The translations under genes were made by a program, and so were the position numbers. Under the pieces are notes generated by a model. The model had not been told where the DNA came from. It did no database searches and saw nothing but the letters and a program-made list of their open reading frames with translations. A stretch of 64,000 bases of DNA, from positions 69,941,239 to 70,005,238 of the forward strand of contig NC_135712.1 of NCBI RefSeq assembly GCF_964656455.1, given 5' to 3'. Positions 34,559 through 45,691 of the stretch are shown here, piece after piece. Numbering within the stretch: position 1 is the stretch's first letter; the number at the start of each line of letters is the position of its first letter. Origin of the DNA: Halichoerus grypus. Taxonomy: Eukaryota; Chordata; Mammalia; Carnivora; Phocidae.

Positions 34559-36154
34559 CCAAACATTTAAAGAAGAATTAATACCTATTCTTATGAAACT
34601 GTTCCAAAAAATAGAAATGGAAGGAAAACTTCCAAAGTCGTTTTATGAGGCCACCATTACCTTGATCCCAAAACCAAAGACCCCATCAACAAGGAGAGTT
34701 ACAGACCAATATCCTTGATGAACATGGATGCAAAAATTCTCACCAAAATACTAGCCAATAGGATCCAACAGTACATTAAAAGGATTATTCACCACGACCA
34801 AGTGGGATTTATCCCTGGGCTGCAAGGTTGGTTCAACATCTGCAAATCAATCAATGTGATACAATACATTAATAAAAGAAAGAACAAGAACCATATGATC
34901 CTCTCAATAGATGCAGAAAAAGCATTTGACAAAGTACAGCATCCTTTCTTGATCAAAGCTCTTCAGAGTATAGGGATAGAGGGTATATACCTCAATATCA
35001 TAAAAGCCATCTATGAAAAACCCACAGCGAATATCATTCTCAATGGGAAAAAACTGAGAGCTTTCCCCCTAAGGTCAGGAACATGGCAGGGATGTCCACT
35101 ATCACCACTGCTATTCAACATAGTATTAGAAGTCCTAGCCACAGCAATCAGACAACAAAAAGAAATAAAAGGCATCCGAATCAGCAAAGAAGAAGTCAAA
35201 CTCTCACTCTTTGCAGATGTTTTGATATTTTATGTGGAAAACCTGAAAGTCTGCACCCCAAAACTGCTAGAACTCATACAGGAATTCAGTAAAGTGGCAG
35301 GATATAAAATCAATGCACAGAAATCAGTTGCATTTCTATACACCAACAACAAGACAGAAGAAAGAGAAATTAAGGAGTCAATCCCATTTACAATTGCACC
35401 CAAAACCGTAAGATACCTAGGAATAAATTTAACCAAAGAGGCAAAGAATCTGTACTCAGAAAACTATAAAATACTCATGAAAGAAATTGGGGAAGACACA
35501 AAGAAATGGAAAAATGTTCCATGCTCATGGATTGGAAGAACAAATATTGTGAAGATGTCAATGCTACCTAGAGCAATCTACACATTCAATGCAATCCCTA
35601 TCAAAATACCATCAACTTTTTTCAAAGAAATGGAACAAATAATCCTAAAATTTGTATGGAACCAGAAAAGACCCCGAATAGCCAGAGGAATGTTGAAAAA
35701 GAAAACCAAAGCTGGCGGCATCACAGTTCCGGACTTCAAGCTCTATTACAAAGCTGTAATCAACAAGACAGTATGGTCCTGGCACAAAAACAGACACATA
35801 GATCAATGGAACAGAATAGAGAGCCCAGAAATGGACCCTCAACCTGTTATGGTCAACTATGGTCAACTAATCTTCGACAAAGCAGGAAAGAATGTCCAAT
35901 GGAAAAAAGACAGTCTCTTCAACAAATGGTGTTGGGAAAATTGGACAGCCACATGCAGAAGAATGAAACTGGACCATTTCCTTACACCACACACAAAAAT
36001 AGACTCAAAATGGATGAAAGACCTAAATGTGAGACAGGAGTCCATCAAAATCCTAAAGGAGAACACAGGCAGCAACCTCTTCGACCTCAGCTGCAGCAAC
36101 TTCTTCCTAGAAACATCACCAAAGGCAAGGGAAGCAAGGGCAAAAATGAACTAA
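34559..36154 (+). pseudogene. LINE-1 ORF2 reverse transcriptase remnant (broken)
   Basis: The frame starts mid-ORF2 ([17 protein letters not shown]), shifts near 34,715, then runs 479 codons with RT motifs such as [13 protein letters not shown] and [10 protein letters not shown]. The catalytic FADD reads FADV (about 35,208-35,222), so the enzyme is dead. Another frameshift at about 36,150 separates the C-terminal domain ([30 protein letters not shown]), which ends at about 36,871. The endonuclease half is absent through 5' truncation. Confidence 0.9.
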
Positions 36155-36793
36155 TGGGACTTCATCAAGATAAAAAGCTTTTGCACAGCAAAAGAAACAG
36201 TCAACAAAACCAAAAGACAACCGACAGAATGGGAGAAGATATTTGCAAATGACATATCAGATAAAGGACTAGTATCCAAAATCTATAAAGAACTTATCAA
36301 ACTCAACACCCAAAGAACAAATAATCCAATCAAGAAATGGGCAGAAGACATGAACAGACATTTCTGCAAAGAAGACATCCAAATGGCCAACAGACACATG
36401 AAAAAGTGCTCAACATCGCTCAGCATCAGGGAAATCCAAATCAAAACCTCAATGAGATACCACCTCACACCAGTCAGAATGGCTAAAACTAACAAGTCAG
36501 GAAACGACAGATGTTGGCGGGGATGCGGAGAAAGGGGAACCCTCCTACACTGTTGGTGGGAATGCAAGCTGGTGCAGCCACTCTGGAAAACAGTATGGAG
36601 GTTCCTCAAAAAGTTGAAAATAGAGCACCATACGACCCAGCAATTGCACTACTGGGTATTTACCCCAAATACAAATGTAGTGATCCGAAGGGGTACGTGC
36701 ACCCTGATGTTTATAGCAGCAATGTCCACAATAGCCAAACTATGGAAAGAGCCAAGATGTCCATCAACAGATGAATGGATAAAGAAGATGTGG

Positions 36794-36794
<1 letters not shown>

Positions 36795-36841
<47 letters not shown>
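36795..36841 (+). repeat. CA microsatellite inside the L1
   Basis: About 23 AC units replace the usual short ATATAC run of this L1 position, so the expansion happened after or during insertion. Confidence 0.9.
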
Positions 36842-36843
<2 letters not shown>

Positions 36844-37531
36844 AATATTATGCAGCCATCAAAAGGAATGAAATCTTGTCATTTGCAACGACATGGATGG
36901 GACTGTAGGGTATTATGCTGAGCGAAATAAGTCACTCAGAGAAAGATATGTATCATATGTTCTCACTGATATGAGGAATTCTTAATCTCAGGAAACAAAC
37001 TGAGGGTTGCTGGACTGGTGGGGGGTGGGAGGGATGGGGTGGCTGGGTGATAGACATTGGGGAGGGTATGTGCTATGGTGAGCGCTGTGAATTGTGTAAG
37101 ACTATTGAATCACAGACCTGTACCTCTGAAACAAATGGTACATTATATGTTAAAAAAAAAAAAAGAAGAAGAAGATAGCAGGAAGGGAAAATGAAGAGGG
37201 GGAAATCAGAGGGCGAGACGAACCATGAGAGACTATGGATTCTGAGAAACAAACAGAGTTCTAGAGGGGAGGGGGGTGGGGGAATGGGTTAGCCTGGTGA
37301 TGGATATTAAAGAGGGTACGTACTGAATGGAGCACTGGGTGTTATATGCAAAAAATGATTCATGGAACACTACATCAAAAACTAATGATGTAATGTATGG
37401 TGATTAACATAACATAATAAATTTTTTTAAAAAAAGACTCAAAGGTGTGTGTCTATGAGGTGAAAATGTCATGTATTTTATACAGACAAAGGTGGGTGTG
37501 GACCCAAACAAGATAGCCTGTCTAAAGTCTG

Positions 37532-37648
37532 AGCGAGGAGCCCCACATGGGGCTCAATCTCACGACCCTGAGATCAAGACCCTGAGATCATGAACTGAGC
37601 CGAAATCAAGAGTCAAAGGCTTAACTGACTGAGCCAACCAGGCACCCC
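37532..37648 (-). mobile_element. Partial Can-SINE with an internal duplication
   Basis: Only the tRNA-related half is present. CCCTGAGATCA appears twice in a row with one change. Confidence 0.7.
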
Positions 37649-37707
37649 AGCCTCCTTCCTTTTTCATGACACCCTTTCTCTACACGCTCAGTGCCTCAGC
37701 CATTTTG

Positions 37708-37901
37708 ATCAGGTTGCCAGGTAAAATATAGGATACCCAGTCAAATGAGAATTTCAGGTAATCAATGAATACTTTTTAAAACATATGGGTGTCCCACACA
37801 CTTTATGGGACATCTTGTACCAAAAAATTAGTTGTGATTTTTCTGAAGCTCAAATTTAACTGGGCTTCCTATATTTTTATTTGCTAAATCTGACAGCCTT
37901 A
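37708..37901. mobile_element. Palindromic MITE-like element, copy 2
   Basis: Left arm (GGTTGCCAGGTAAAATATAGGA) and right arm (TTTAACTGGGCTTCCTATAT) form an imperfect inverted repeat around about 37,800. Relative of 24,226-24,436. Confidence 0.55.
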
Positions 37902-38509
37902 CTTGGAAAACCTCTTCAACCAGCGTCCCCACTCCTCTTTTTCCCAATCTGTGGGCTTCCTTCTCTGTAGCAAGCCCCCAAGTTTCTCTTAGGCTTCGGA
38001 TATCTCCACTGCCTCTGGCAGGGTTGTCTGCAACATTTCTCCTGTCCTCCTGCACCCCCACCCCTCCACCATTGCCTGGTGAGAAGAGAAGAAGCTTAAT
38101 GAGTGAAGACAGATGAGGGGAAGAAGGACTTTGGGTTTGGGTGGCCTTGCCTCCCATTTGCCATCTTGCTTTTTTTCTTTTAGTCTTCCTCTTCCCACAC
38201 TTGAGGACACACAGTATCTATACCAACCATGTCTTGCACAGCATGGGTCAATCCCTTGCCAAGAGTCCTCACTGGTTGAGGGTGAGATGTAATTTTTGGA
38301 ACTTAAACTCAAAGCGAGCCTTCCCCTCCTTGAGCTTGAGTCACATTACAAAGTCCTTGTTGTGTAACTTAGTTTTGGGATTACAGTGGTCTGGGCAAAG
38401 GCAGTCTCACCAGTCCACCATGGTTGCGTTGACCCTTCTTCCTTCTTTTACAGCCCCTTCTTTCTAATTGCGGGACACTGCCCCCCAGCCTACCCCATCT
38501 CTCTCTCGC
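37902..38509 (+). other. Intergenic, no feature recognised
   Basis: Possible weak L2-like text, not callable. No supported gene. Confidence 0.4.
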
Positions 38510-39045
38510 AGTGTATGTGCTTAATTCTTTTTATTTAAATATTTACAATCTTTTAAATTAATAAACCTAATTTTTTGGAGTAGTTTTATGTTCACAGCAA
38601 AACTGAGTTAAAAGTACAAAGTTTGCATATATCCCCTTCCCTCCCCACACTTACAGCCTGCCCCTCTATCAACATCCCCCACCACAGTGCACTGTTACAA
38701 TCAATGAACCTACATGGACACGTCATTATTACCCAAAGTCAGCAGCTTACACTAGGGTTCATCCTTTTTTTTTTGAACATGAAGTATAATTGATATACAA
38801 TCTTATATTAATTTCAGGTATACAACATAGTGATTCAACATTTATACATATTATAAAATGATCACCATAATAAGTCTAGTTACCATCTGTCACCATATAG
38901 TTAATATATTATTATCTATATTCCCTATGCTGTATATTACATCCCCATGAGTTATTTTATAACTAGAAGTTTCTACCTCTTCATCTTCACCCATTTTGCC
39001 CACCCCTCAACACCCCTTTCCTCTGGTATGTGATAGCTATAGGTT
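38510..39045 (-). mobile_element. LINE-1 3' end fragments
   Basis: GTTCACAGCAAAACTGAG and GAAGTATAATTGATATACAA belong to antisense old L1 3' ends. Confidence 0.6.
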
Positions 39046-39047
39046 TT

Positions 39048-39276
39048 TAAGATTTAATTTAATTTAATTTTTAGAGAGAGAGAGAGATTGTGTGCATGCA
39101 CATGCAAGCAGGGTCAGGGAGGGGGTGGGCAGAGGGAGGGGGAGAGACAGAATCCCAAGCAGACTCCATGCCCAGTGTGGAGCCCAATGTGAGGTTCAAT
39201 CCCATGACCCTGAGATCATGACCTGAGCAGAAATCAAGAGTCCTACACTTAACTGATTGAGCCACCCAGGCACCCT
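39048..39276 (-). mobile_element. Can-SINE
   Basis: Body with AGAGGGAGGGGGAGAGACAG and reversed head ending CCACCCAGGCACCC. Confidence 0.85.
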
Positions 39277-39299
39277 GCTGTAGGGTTGTTTTTTTTTTT

Positions 39300-39780
39300 T
39301 TTAGATCAAGCTGAGGAAGTTCCCCTCTATTCCTAACTTGCCAAGAATTTTGGTGTTTAAATTTGTCAAATGCTTTTTTGCAACTATTGGTATAATCATA
39401 TGATTTTTCTTCTTTATTCTGTTGATGTGATAGATTCCATTAATTGATTTTTGAGTGTTGAATCAGACTTGCATGCCTGGAATAAAGGTCACTTGGTCAT
39501 GGCATATAATACCTTTTATTCATTGTCGGATTTTATTTGCTAATGTTTTTGTTGAAGATTTTTGCATCTATATTCATGAGAGATTGCTGTATAGTTTTTT
39601 TGTTTATTTGATTTTTTTTTTTCTGGTTTTGGTATGAGGGTAATGCTGGCCTCATAGAGTGAGTTAGGAGGTATTCCCTCTGCTTCAGTCTTCTGAAAGA
39701 GATAATAGAGAACTGGTAGAATTTTTTCTTGAAATGTTTGGTAGAATTCACCGGTGAATCCATTTGGGCTATGTGCTTAA
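39300..39780 (-). mobile_element. LINE-1 ORF2 fragment
   Basis: Antisense L1 ORF2 text such as TTCTGTTGATGTGATAGATT and CATGCCTGGAATAAAGGTCA. Confidence 0.75.
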
Positions 39781-39817
39781 TTCTTGTTAAATGAATGCTA
39801 GGATTAAATAAATGTGT

Positions 39818-39943
39818 GTGTGTGTGCGCACGCCCGCGTGTGTATGTGTGTTTTAAGTAGGCTCCACACCCAGCATGGTGCTTGAACTCACAACCCCAAG
39901 ATCAAGAGTTGCATGCTCTACTGACCGAGCCAGCCAGGCGCCC
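39818..39943 (-). mobile_element. Short Can-SINE variant with duplication
   Basis: AGTAGGCTCCACACCCAGCA type, like 18,638-18,776. TAAATAAATGTG occurs on both flanks. Confidence 0.8.
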
Positions 39944-40275
39944 TAAATAAATGTGGTTTTATATGGAGGCTTGATTACTCTTTGGGGCAGTTGAGGGTAA
40001 AGCCACAACCTTGCACGTATGGGAGGGGCTTCGCCTACTGGGAGTTGTCATTCTCTATGAAAAGTGGACAGTTTGGAGTCTCTGTTCAGGTCGGAGATCA
40101 TGTTTCTCCTGGTCTTCCTCCAACACCACTTGCTCAGCTATAAGAGTGAGCCTGAGCACCAGGTTCATATCATGGGACCTCCTTTCCTACCCTATGGCCA
40201 CACTTGTCCCATGACCAGCTTCTTGCAGTTAGCAGTCAGATGTAGAATAAATCAGAGCCTTCCCACCCTTCGCCC

Positions 40276-40413
40276 CCAGGGATAAATCCCACTTGGTCAT
40301 GGTGAATAATCCTTTTAATGTACTGTTGGATCCTATCGGCTAATATTTTGGTGAGAATTTTTGCATCCATGTTCATCACGGATATTGGTCTGTAACTCTC
40401 CTTTTTGATGGGG
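40276..40413 (-). mobile_element. Short LINE-1 ORF2 fragment
   Basis: The minus strand reads [20 protein letters not shown] and [12 protein letters not shown], internal to the reverse transcriptase. It overlaps the same ORF2 interval as the L1 at 34.7 kb. Confidence 0.85.
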
Positions 40414-40968
40414 TCTTTGACCCAGGAGTTGTGGACCAGTTTTTTGTTGGACTTGTTACACCAGAGAGGTGTGAAGTTCTGCCTGCTAGGAGAGAAGATG
40501 AGGTGGAAACTGGTCAGGTTGCTGGGAAGGGGCAGAGCGGGGCCAAGGGACTGCAGGGTGGAGAGGCTCAGAAGACTCCAGTGGCGCTCAGGAAAGGACA
40601 AAGAGAGTATATTAGGGATTGGCTACTCCAGGTCGAAGGAGGGGGTGGGTGGCATGCTTCTCAAATTGGTTCTTGGAAAAGGAGCTGGAATGGTTTATTC
40701 CTTCCTCCAGGGAATACAGGCAGTGGGGACAAGAACCAGATAGGTAAAGGCACTGCGTATTTATCCTCTTGGAACTGATGGACAGAGACCAGCAAGGCTG
40801 TGAGGGTTCCTGGGTGAGTGTGGGCTACTCCATAGGGGGGGTGTCTCTACCATCCTCCTCAGAAGGCCAGGCTTTGGCTTGGGTACGTTTGTGAGAGAAT
40901 CCATCCTTTAAGTCTTTATGGCCCTTTCCTGTCTATCTCTGTTTCTACTGACAAGGTGTGGTCTTGTC
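40414..40968 (+). other. Region beyond the MUC4 polyadenylation signal
   Basis: Nothing is recognised. Open frames in both directions lack support. Confidence 0.45.
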
Positions 40969-40974
40969 TTTATT
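40969..40974 (-). terminator. MUC4 polyadenylation signal (AATAAA)
   Basis: TTTATT on the plus strand reads AATAAA on the MUC4 strand, 155 bp after the stop codon, giving a short 3' UTR. A T/G-rich stretch follows downstream. Confidence 0.6.
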
Positions 40975-41128
40975 ATTATTCATTCCCTTGAAGAATCCTG
41001 AGTCTCCTTCAAGCACCTTCTTTTTTCCAGCCTCCTCAAAGGAACAGCGCCGCCAGCAGGTGTGTGGGTGAGGCTGGGGTGGGTCCTGAGGTATCCTAGG
41101 CCACGGGGCTGCCCCTTTGGGGCGGGCC

Positions 41129-41324
41129 TCAGCTTTCTGAGTCCAGGGGGTAGGAGTAGTGGTTCCCACGGTAACACCAAAAGCGCAGAACCACAAACAC
41201 CACGGCCCCCAGTAGCAGGAGGAAGCCCAGGGCTCCAAAGAGGATTCCGAAGAAGGCACCCAGATTCATGCCCAGGTGCTCACAGTGCTCACCCCACGGC
41301 GTGTAGATGGAGAAGGGCACACAG
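41129..41324 (-). CDS. MUC4: MUC4 last exon (EGF end, transmembrane helix, cytoplasmic tail)
   Basis: The acceptor is CTGTCCGCAG; the first base completes a Thr codon. The exon supplies the last cysteines of the second EGF module (CVPFSIY and WGEHCEHL), a helix of about 25 residues (LGAFFGILFGALGFLLLL and on), a stop-transfer RFWCYRG and a tail ending YPLDSES before TGA. Human MUC4 has the same FGALGG-LLLLG helix and a similarly short tail. Two tyrosines remain in the tail after the helix besides that in CYRG. Confidence 0.96.
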
Positions 41325-42190
41325 CTGCGGACAGAGAGGAGACATGGTCAGCAGTGGGGAGGCCCCAGGAGGTTTTCCACGACAGTCTGGGCTCCCCTCT
41401 AGGGACCAAGGCGGAGCTGAAGCGTGGCTCCTGGGTAAGAGAGGCTGGCGCAGGTGACTTCACCTGGGCCCAGCTCCCCCTGGCCGGCGGGGCGGGGCTG
41501 GCTGCTGGTGAGCGGGGGCAGGCAGAAGCCCAGGCTCTTCCCAGCCGTCCTTGGACCTGGGAGCGGAGATGGCTGGGGGGATCTGGGACTGCCGTGGGCG
41601 CAAGGGTAGACACAGGGCACTGAGGTGCCTCGAGGGCCCCGGGGTGGTCCTGCCCTTCTCCTTCTTAGCAGGCCTGTAGACTCTGTGCACTCCCCCCACG
41701 GGAGCCCCTCAGACTGCCGATGAACCACAGAGCCACAAGACGCCAGTGTGAGAGGGCCTGCACTGACCGGTACTCTTACGGAGGGGCAGGGCCGGGCCTA
41801 GACACAAGGCACTGGGTGCCTTTCCCACAAAGAGACAGCAGAATGTTCACCCCAGAAGCAAAACTGAGTGGAAGAGTTTGCCATTGGAACCCACATCCCC
41901 CTACTTAACTTACTGGTGACCTTGGGCAGGTTCTTTACCTATCTCTTCTTTGAAATGGTCCTAATACCTACCCAGGAGCTAAGGTTGAGTTTTAGAAGAT
42001 ATATAGCATCTTTATTCTCCACACAGAGTAAGCACTCACACGTCTTTTCCATGATCCCTGTTCTCTCAGTTATAAAAAAAAAAACAACAACCCCACTGTC
42101 CTAACTTTCGTGGCTTTTCTGGGCCCCTTGCAGTATCTCTGTCTGGTTGGCTCTGCCCTCCCTGCTCTTCCTGCCCTCTCCCGGACTCAC
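41325..42190 (-). other. MUC4 intron
   Basis: An 866 bp GC-rich intron (GTGAGT donor, GTCCGCAG acceptor). I see no repeat or other feature in it. Confidence 0.7.
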
Positions 42191-42353
42191 GTGCAGCGGG
42201 GGCCTTGGGGCCAGTGCTGGCACTGGCCTCCGTGCTCACAGTAGCCCTCGCTGCACGGGGACACACACGTGAGGCCGCTCTGGGGGCTGTAGACCAGGTG
42301 GTAGTCCTTGTAGCTGCTGCAAATGAAGTAGTTCTTCAGCGTGCTCATGTTCT
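42191..42353 (-). CDS. MUC4: MUC4 exon (EGF-like domain)
   Basis: The exon encodes NMSTLKNYFICSSYKDY, LVYSPQSGLTCVSPC and EGYCEHGGQCQ, the start of an EGF module completed in the last exon. It enters in phase 1 and leaves in phase 2 (TGCAC|GTGAGT). The LVYSPQSG-TCVSPC stretch is nearly identical to human MUC4. Confidence 0.96.
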
Positions 42354-42594
42354 CTGTCAGGAAGGACACAGATGAAGACAGAGAGCAATCAATAACATCA
42401 AATCTATACCTCTTCCATCAAGATTTCTGTTCTCAGGCATTTATCCTGAGCATATCATTGGAAAAGCACACAAATACGTATGTTCATGGGCGTCCAGAGC
42501 AGTATGGTTTATAATAGCAACAATGTTTAATAGGCGGGGTTTTGTTAAACAAGGAATACTGTGCAACCAATAAGCACCGTGGGATGGAAAACAC

Positions 42595-42845
42595 ATTGGT
42601 TAGGAGCAAATGCTTTGAAGTAAACCAGACCTGTGTTGAAATTCAAACTCTACTACTAACTAGTTGTGTGCTTTGGGGGAAATTCCTTAACTCCTTCAGC
42701 CTCAGTTTCCTTATCTTTGAAAGGAAACGATAATCACCGTACGTACCTTGCTGCGAATTTTAAAGGAGATAATATATACCGAGTATTCATTACATTGCCT
42801 AACACAGTGAGCACTCAATACATGGTCACTATTGGTATAACATTC
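42595..42845 (+). repeat. MIR
   Basis: CTAGTTGTGTGCTTTGGGGG and CTCAGTTTCCTTATCTTTGA are MIR landmarks, in a MUC4 intron. Confidence 0.65.
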
Positions 42846-42982
42846 TGTTTAAAATATAGCACAATAGGGGCACCTGTGATAAAGTAATATATCAAATGGG
42901 AATATGTACACAATATTCAAGATAATATGTTCACAATTGCTTAAGTAATGAGGTTATTAAACATTAGGTACTACTTGATCCC

Positions 42983-43066
42983 CCCCTTTTTTTTTTTGGT
43001 GCGCAGCAAAGCAGTTTATTGAGCAATAGTACAAAGCTCCCGAAGAGGGAGGGGACCCAAGAGGGT
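42983..43066 (-). mobile_element. Short poly-A-ended retrocopy resembling an ERV1 LTR R region
   Basis: On the minus strand about 75 bp contain CTCAATAAACTGC and end GCGCACC followed by an A-tract. The insertion is flanked by CTACTTGATCCC on both sides. The layout (GC-rich hairpin, AATAAA, cleavage after CA) recalls the 3' end of a class I endogenous retrovirus transcript. Identity is inferred; it could also be another polyadenylated RNA. Confidence 0.5.
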
Positions 43067-44153
43067 TGCCCTACTTGATCCCTTTATGATAAAAAATATT
43101 GGTATGTGTGAAGATTCCTATGCATAAAAGAAAATTCAGAAGGATATGTGCAAAATGGACTTGTCTTTGGGGATTGGAATTACAGGTGATTTTTTTTTCT
43201 CTTTGTTAATTTGTGTTTCCTCAAGTTTCTACAGTAAACATATTGTATAATAAAAAGTGTGGGGTTTTTTGGCTTGTTTTCTTTAACAAAAGGCATAGTC
43301 AGGTCCAGAGTGGTGGTTCCCTTATCCCCACCCCTAATGCCCTACCACACATACACGAAGTAGTTTGGAGGATTTCACCTTGTTGCCCCAAGGAGGGAGG
43401 AGGCACGGCCTGGATCTGAGCAGAAGCTCTTGCTTGGTCCCACCCTCGAGTCACACACAGTGGCTTCTGTTGGGTTAGGCGTGGTCACTGCCCTGTTCTC
43501 TGCCTCACTCCCCAAATAGGGTGGTCTATTCCTTTCCTTCCTTGGTGTGCTTACCAACTGGTCTCATTCTTGTTCCAGGATAATCAGGGACGATCATAGC
43601 GAAAAGGGACCTCAGAAATCCCATCTCAGTTTCCAGATGGGGGTGTTAAGCCTTGGATTGGGGATGGCTTTTGCCCAGGGTCATACCTTGCAAGGAGGGG
43701 AAATCTCTGCCCCTCGGCCAGGTCTCCAGCCTTCTGCTTAATAGGCTCTGGCTGGAGGGTAAAGGCAAAAGGGATGTCCCTGTTTAGGTTTATAAAGTGC
43801 AATGGTATTTTAACAAAATCATTAACAATTTTATTGAAAGAAAGAAAACTGTCAGCAGCGGTGGTCAGGAAGGTGGCAATTAGAGTAACAGCTCTGTGAA
43901 AACTGCCTGGGGATTCATCAAGCAGTACTTTGTGCTCTGCTCTTGAATCTAGAAAGCTGGTGGGTAAAACGTTTAAAATCTCTCTCTCAAAAATGACCAT
44001 CCGAAACCTAAATTACTTGCTTCTGGCTTCTCTGTGGCCCTCCATGGAAAACTGTTCCACCACGGGTTTGTGAGGGCTGAAGACCTGAGATAAGTTCCCC
44101 TGTTTACCCCTCCTTCAGCTATCCCTGTGACCATCCCCAAGATAGTGACTCAC

Positions 44154-44392
44154 GAGCTGACAAACTGTCCACGTCCTCCCTGGAGATGGGGTGGAAGTTC
44201 ACATTGGTCCTGGGCCCCTCACTTCTGCTCCACCGCCTCTGCGAGGTCTGGGGTAAGAACTCTTCCAGCACTGCGTCCAGCAGCTGGGTGTTCAGGAAGT
44301 CGATGACAGGACCCCAAGGGAGGTACTGGAACTCCGAGATGACCTTCCAGCGTCTAAGTAAGCTTCCGGAGGCCAGCGCTGTCCCGGATTCG
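44154..44392 (-). CDS. MUC4: MUC4 exon (juxtamembrane region)
   Basis: The exon is 239 nt with phases 2 and 1. It encodes ALASGSLLRRWKVISEFQY, GPVIDFLNTQLLDAVLEEF and VNFHPISREDV, matching human SGS...VISEFQY and FQPISGEDV. An internal AG at 44354 could act as an acceptor in the same phase. The farther acceptor CTCCCACACAG was preferred because the extra residues align with human. Confidence 0.92.
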
Positions 44393-44476
44393 CTGTGTGG
44401 GAGGGGTACAGTGAGGCATGAAGGGTGGAAGCGGAGGGGCGAGACCTAGGGACCCGGTGGGGACAGTCCCACTTAC

Positions 44477-44541
44477 CTTGGTGCCACTAGGCTGTTCCGG
44501 AGAAAGGCCCGCACATTCAGGTTCCGCAGTCTGTAGGCCAC
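44477..44541 (-). CDS. MUC4: MUC4 exon (SEA-like region, second half)
   Basis: This 65 nt exon encodes VAYRLRNLNVRAFLRNS then LVAP. It enters in phase 0 and ends in phase 2 (CCAAG|GTAAGT). Human MUC4 has VAYRLGTLDMRAFLRNS at this place. Confidence 0.93.
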
Positions 44542-45691
44542 CTAGGGCAGAGGATGGGGGAGTGGGAGTGGGAGTGCGAGTGGGAGTGGGAGTGAGGCCC
44601 AGTCCAAAGAGGAGACCCCTCCCACTGTAATGCATTTATTTACCCCCATCTGGCTCCTTCTTTGCACACAAGCGCCAGGACCCGCAGAATCTTTCTCATC
44701 CCATTCTGCATCCCCACACCCCAGCCTGGCCTGGTGACCGGCGTGGGTCCCTGCTTAATCAAAGTGCGTTGGTGAGTGAAGGACTTGGCCTACCTCCCTG
44801 CCACCAATGACAAGGGGAGAATCTGAGATGAATGGCCCCTACCTTTGCCTCTGTTCCCTGGTTCACCCACTCATTCTCTCCCCACATGGAGAGTGAACAC
44901 TGATTATGTGTAGCCAGACCTCCGGGATGGCCAGGTGCTGGGGGGTCAAGCTGACTCAGGAATAGTCCGTACTCAAACATCCACAGTCTGGTAAAGTAGA
45001 CCAGCACGAGCGGACTTTACCTTACAGAGTGTGGAGTGCTGTGGAAGAGCAGTACTGAGAATACTTCTTACTTTTGAACACTTGTATTTTAGGCACCATG
45101 GTGAGTGCTCTGCATACATCACCATTTAAACCTTGACACAACACACTGACATAGGTACTATTATTATTTCTGTTTTGCAGATGAGACATCAAATGATTTG
45201 TCTAATGATTACACCTGCTCTAGGGAATGGGAGAGCAAGGATTTGAACCTGGGTATGTAGGATTCTAGAGCCTCAGTAATTCGACTACTGTGTGGTTGAG
45301 GAGGGGACAGGGGCATGGGAGCCAAGAAGAGGGAGCTGCCAGTTCCCTCTGGGAAGTCAGGGAAGGCTTCCTGGAGGTGAAATGCCTTTTCGTATTCCTA
45401 CCATACCATACCCAAGTGCAGGTCTCTAGGACACTCAGGAGGAGAGGCTGGGGTGACTTGAACCCCCTAGACCCTAGTCTGGTTATTCCGGTCCCCTTGG
45501 AGATCTCTGTCCTGGGGCTTCCTGCCTTCCTCACCCCCAGCCTTTGCCGGGGCAGGAGGCTCCGGCCTCCTCTGGCAACTGAATCTGGCTGGATGACTAG
45601 CTGCGGAACACATAAATGAGGGCTAAGAGCCTGCCCTAAACCTACCAAGACCCCCCTCCCCCGCCCCCCAGGGCTGGCCTGCACCACTGAC
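44542..45691 (-). other. MUC4 intron
   Basis: A 1.15 kb intron with a GGGAGT-type short repeat at 44,558-44,593 and a MIR at 45,085-45,255. Confidence 0.65.
45085..45255 (-). repeat. MIR
   Basis: GAGAGCAAGGATTTGAACCT and nearby text fit a reversed MIR. Confidence 0.6.

Larger units (their letters stand above)
34504..37433 (+). mobile_element. Young 5'-truncated LINE-1 with inverted 5' tip
   Basis: The insertion is flanked by AAGACTCAAAGGTGT at 34489-34503 and 37434-37448. The body is the 3' half of ORF2, the carnivore L1 3' UTR and an A-tail. The first ~55 bp (to about 34558) are in reverse orientation and abut the sense strand at ACCAAACATTTAAAG, which is the signature of twin priming. Confidence 0.92.
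42354..44153 (-). other. MUC4 intron with MIR and a short retrocopy
   Basis: A 1.8 kb intron. It contains a MIR (42,595-42,845) and a small poly-A-ended insertion (42,983-43,066). The rest (43,070-44,150) shows no gene signal. Confidence 0.7.

Noticed and set aside
44354..44635. Minus-strand frame across the MUC4 intron (TPTPTRTPTPTPP type)
   Set aside because: It reads an intronic GGGAGT repeat out of the MUC4 frame.
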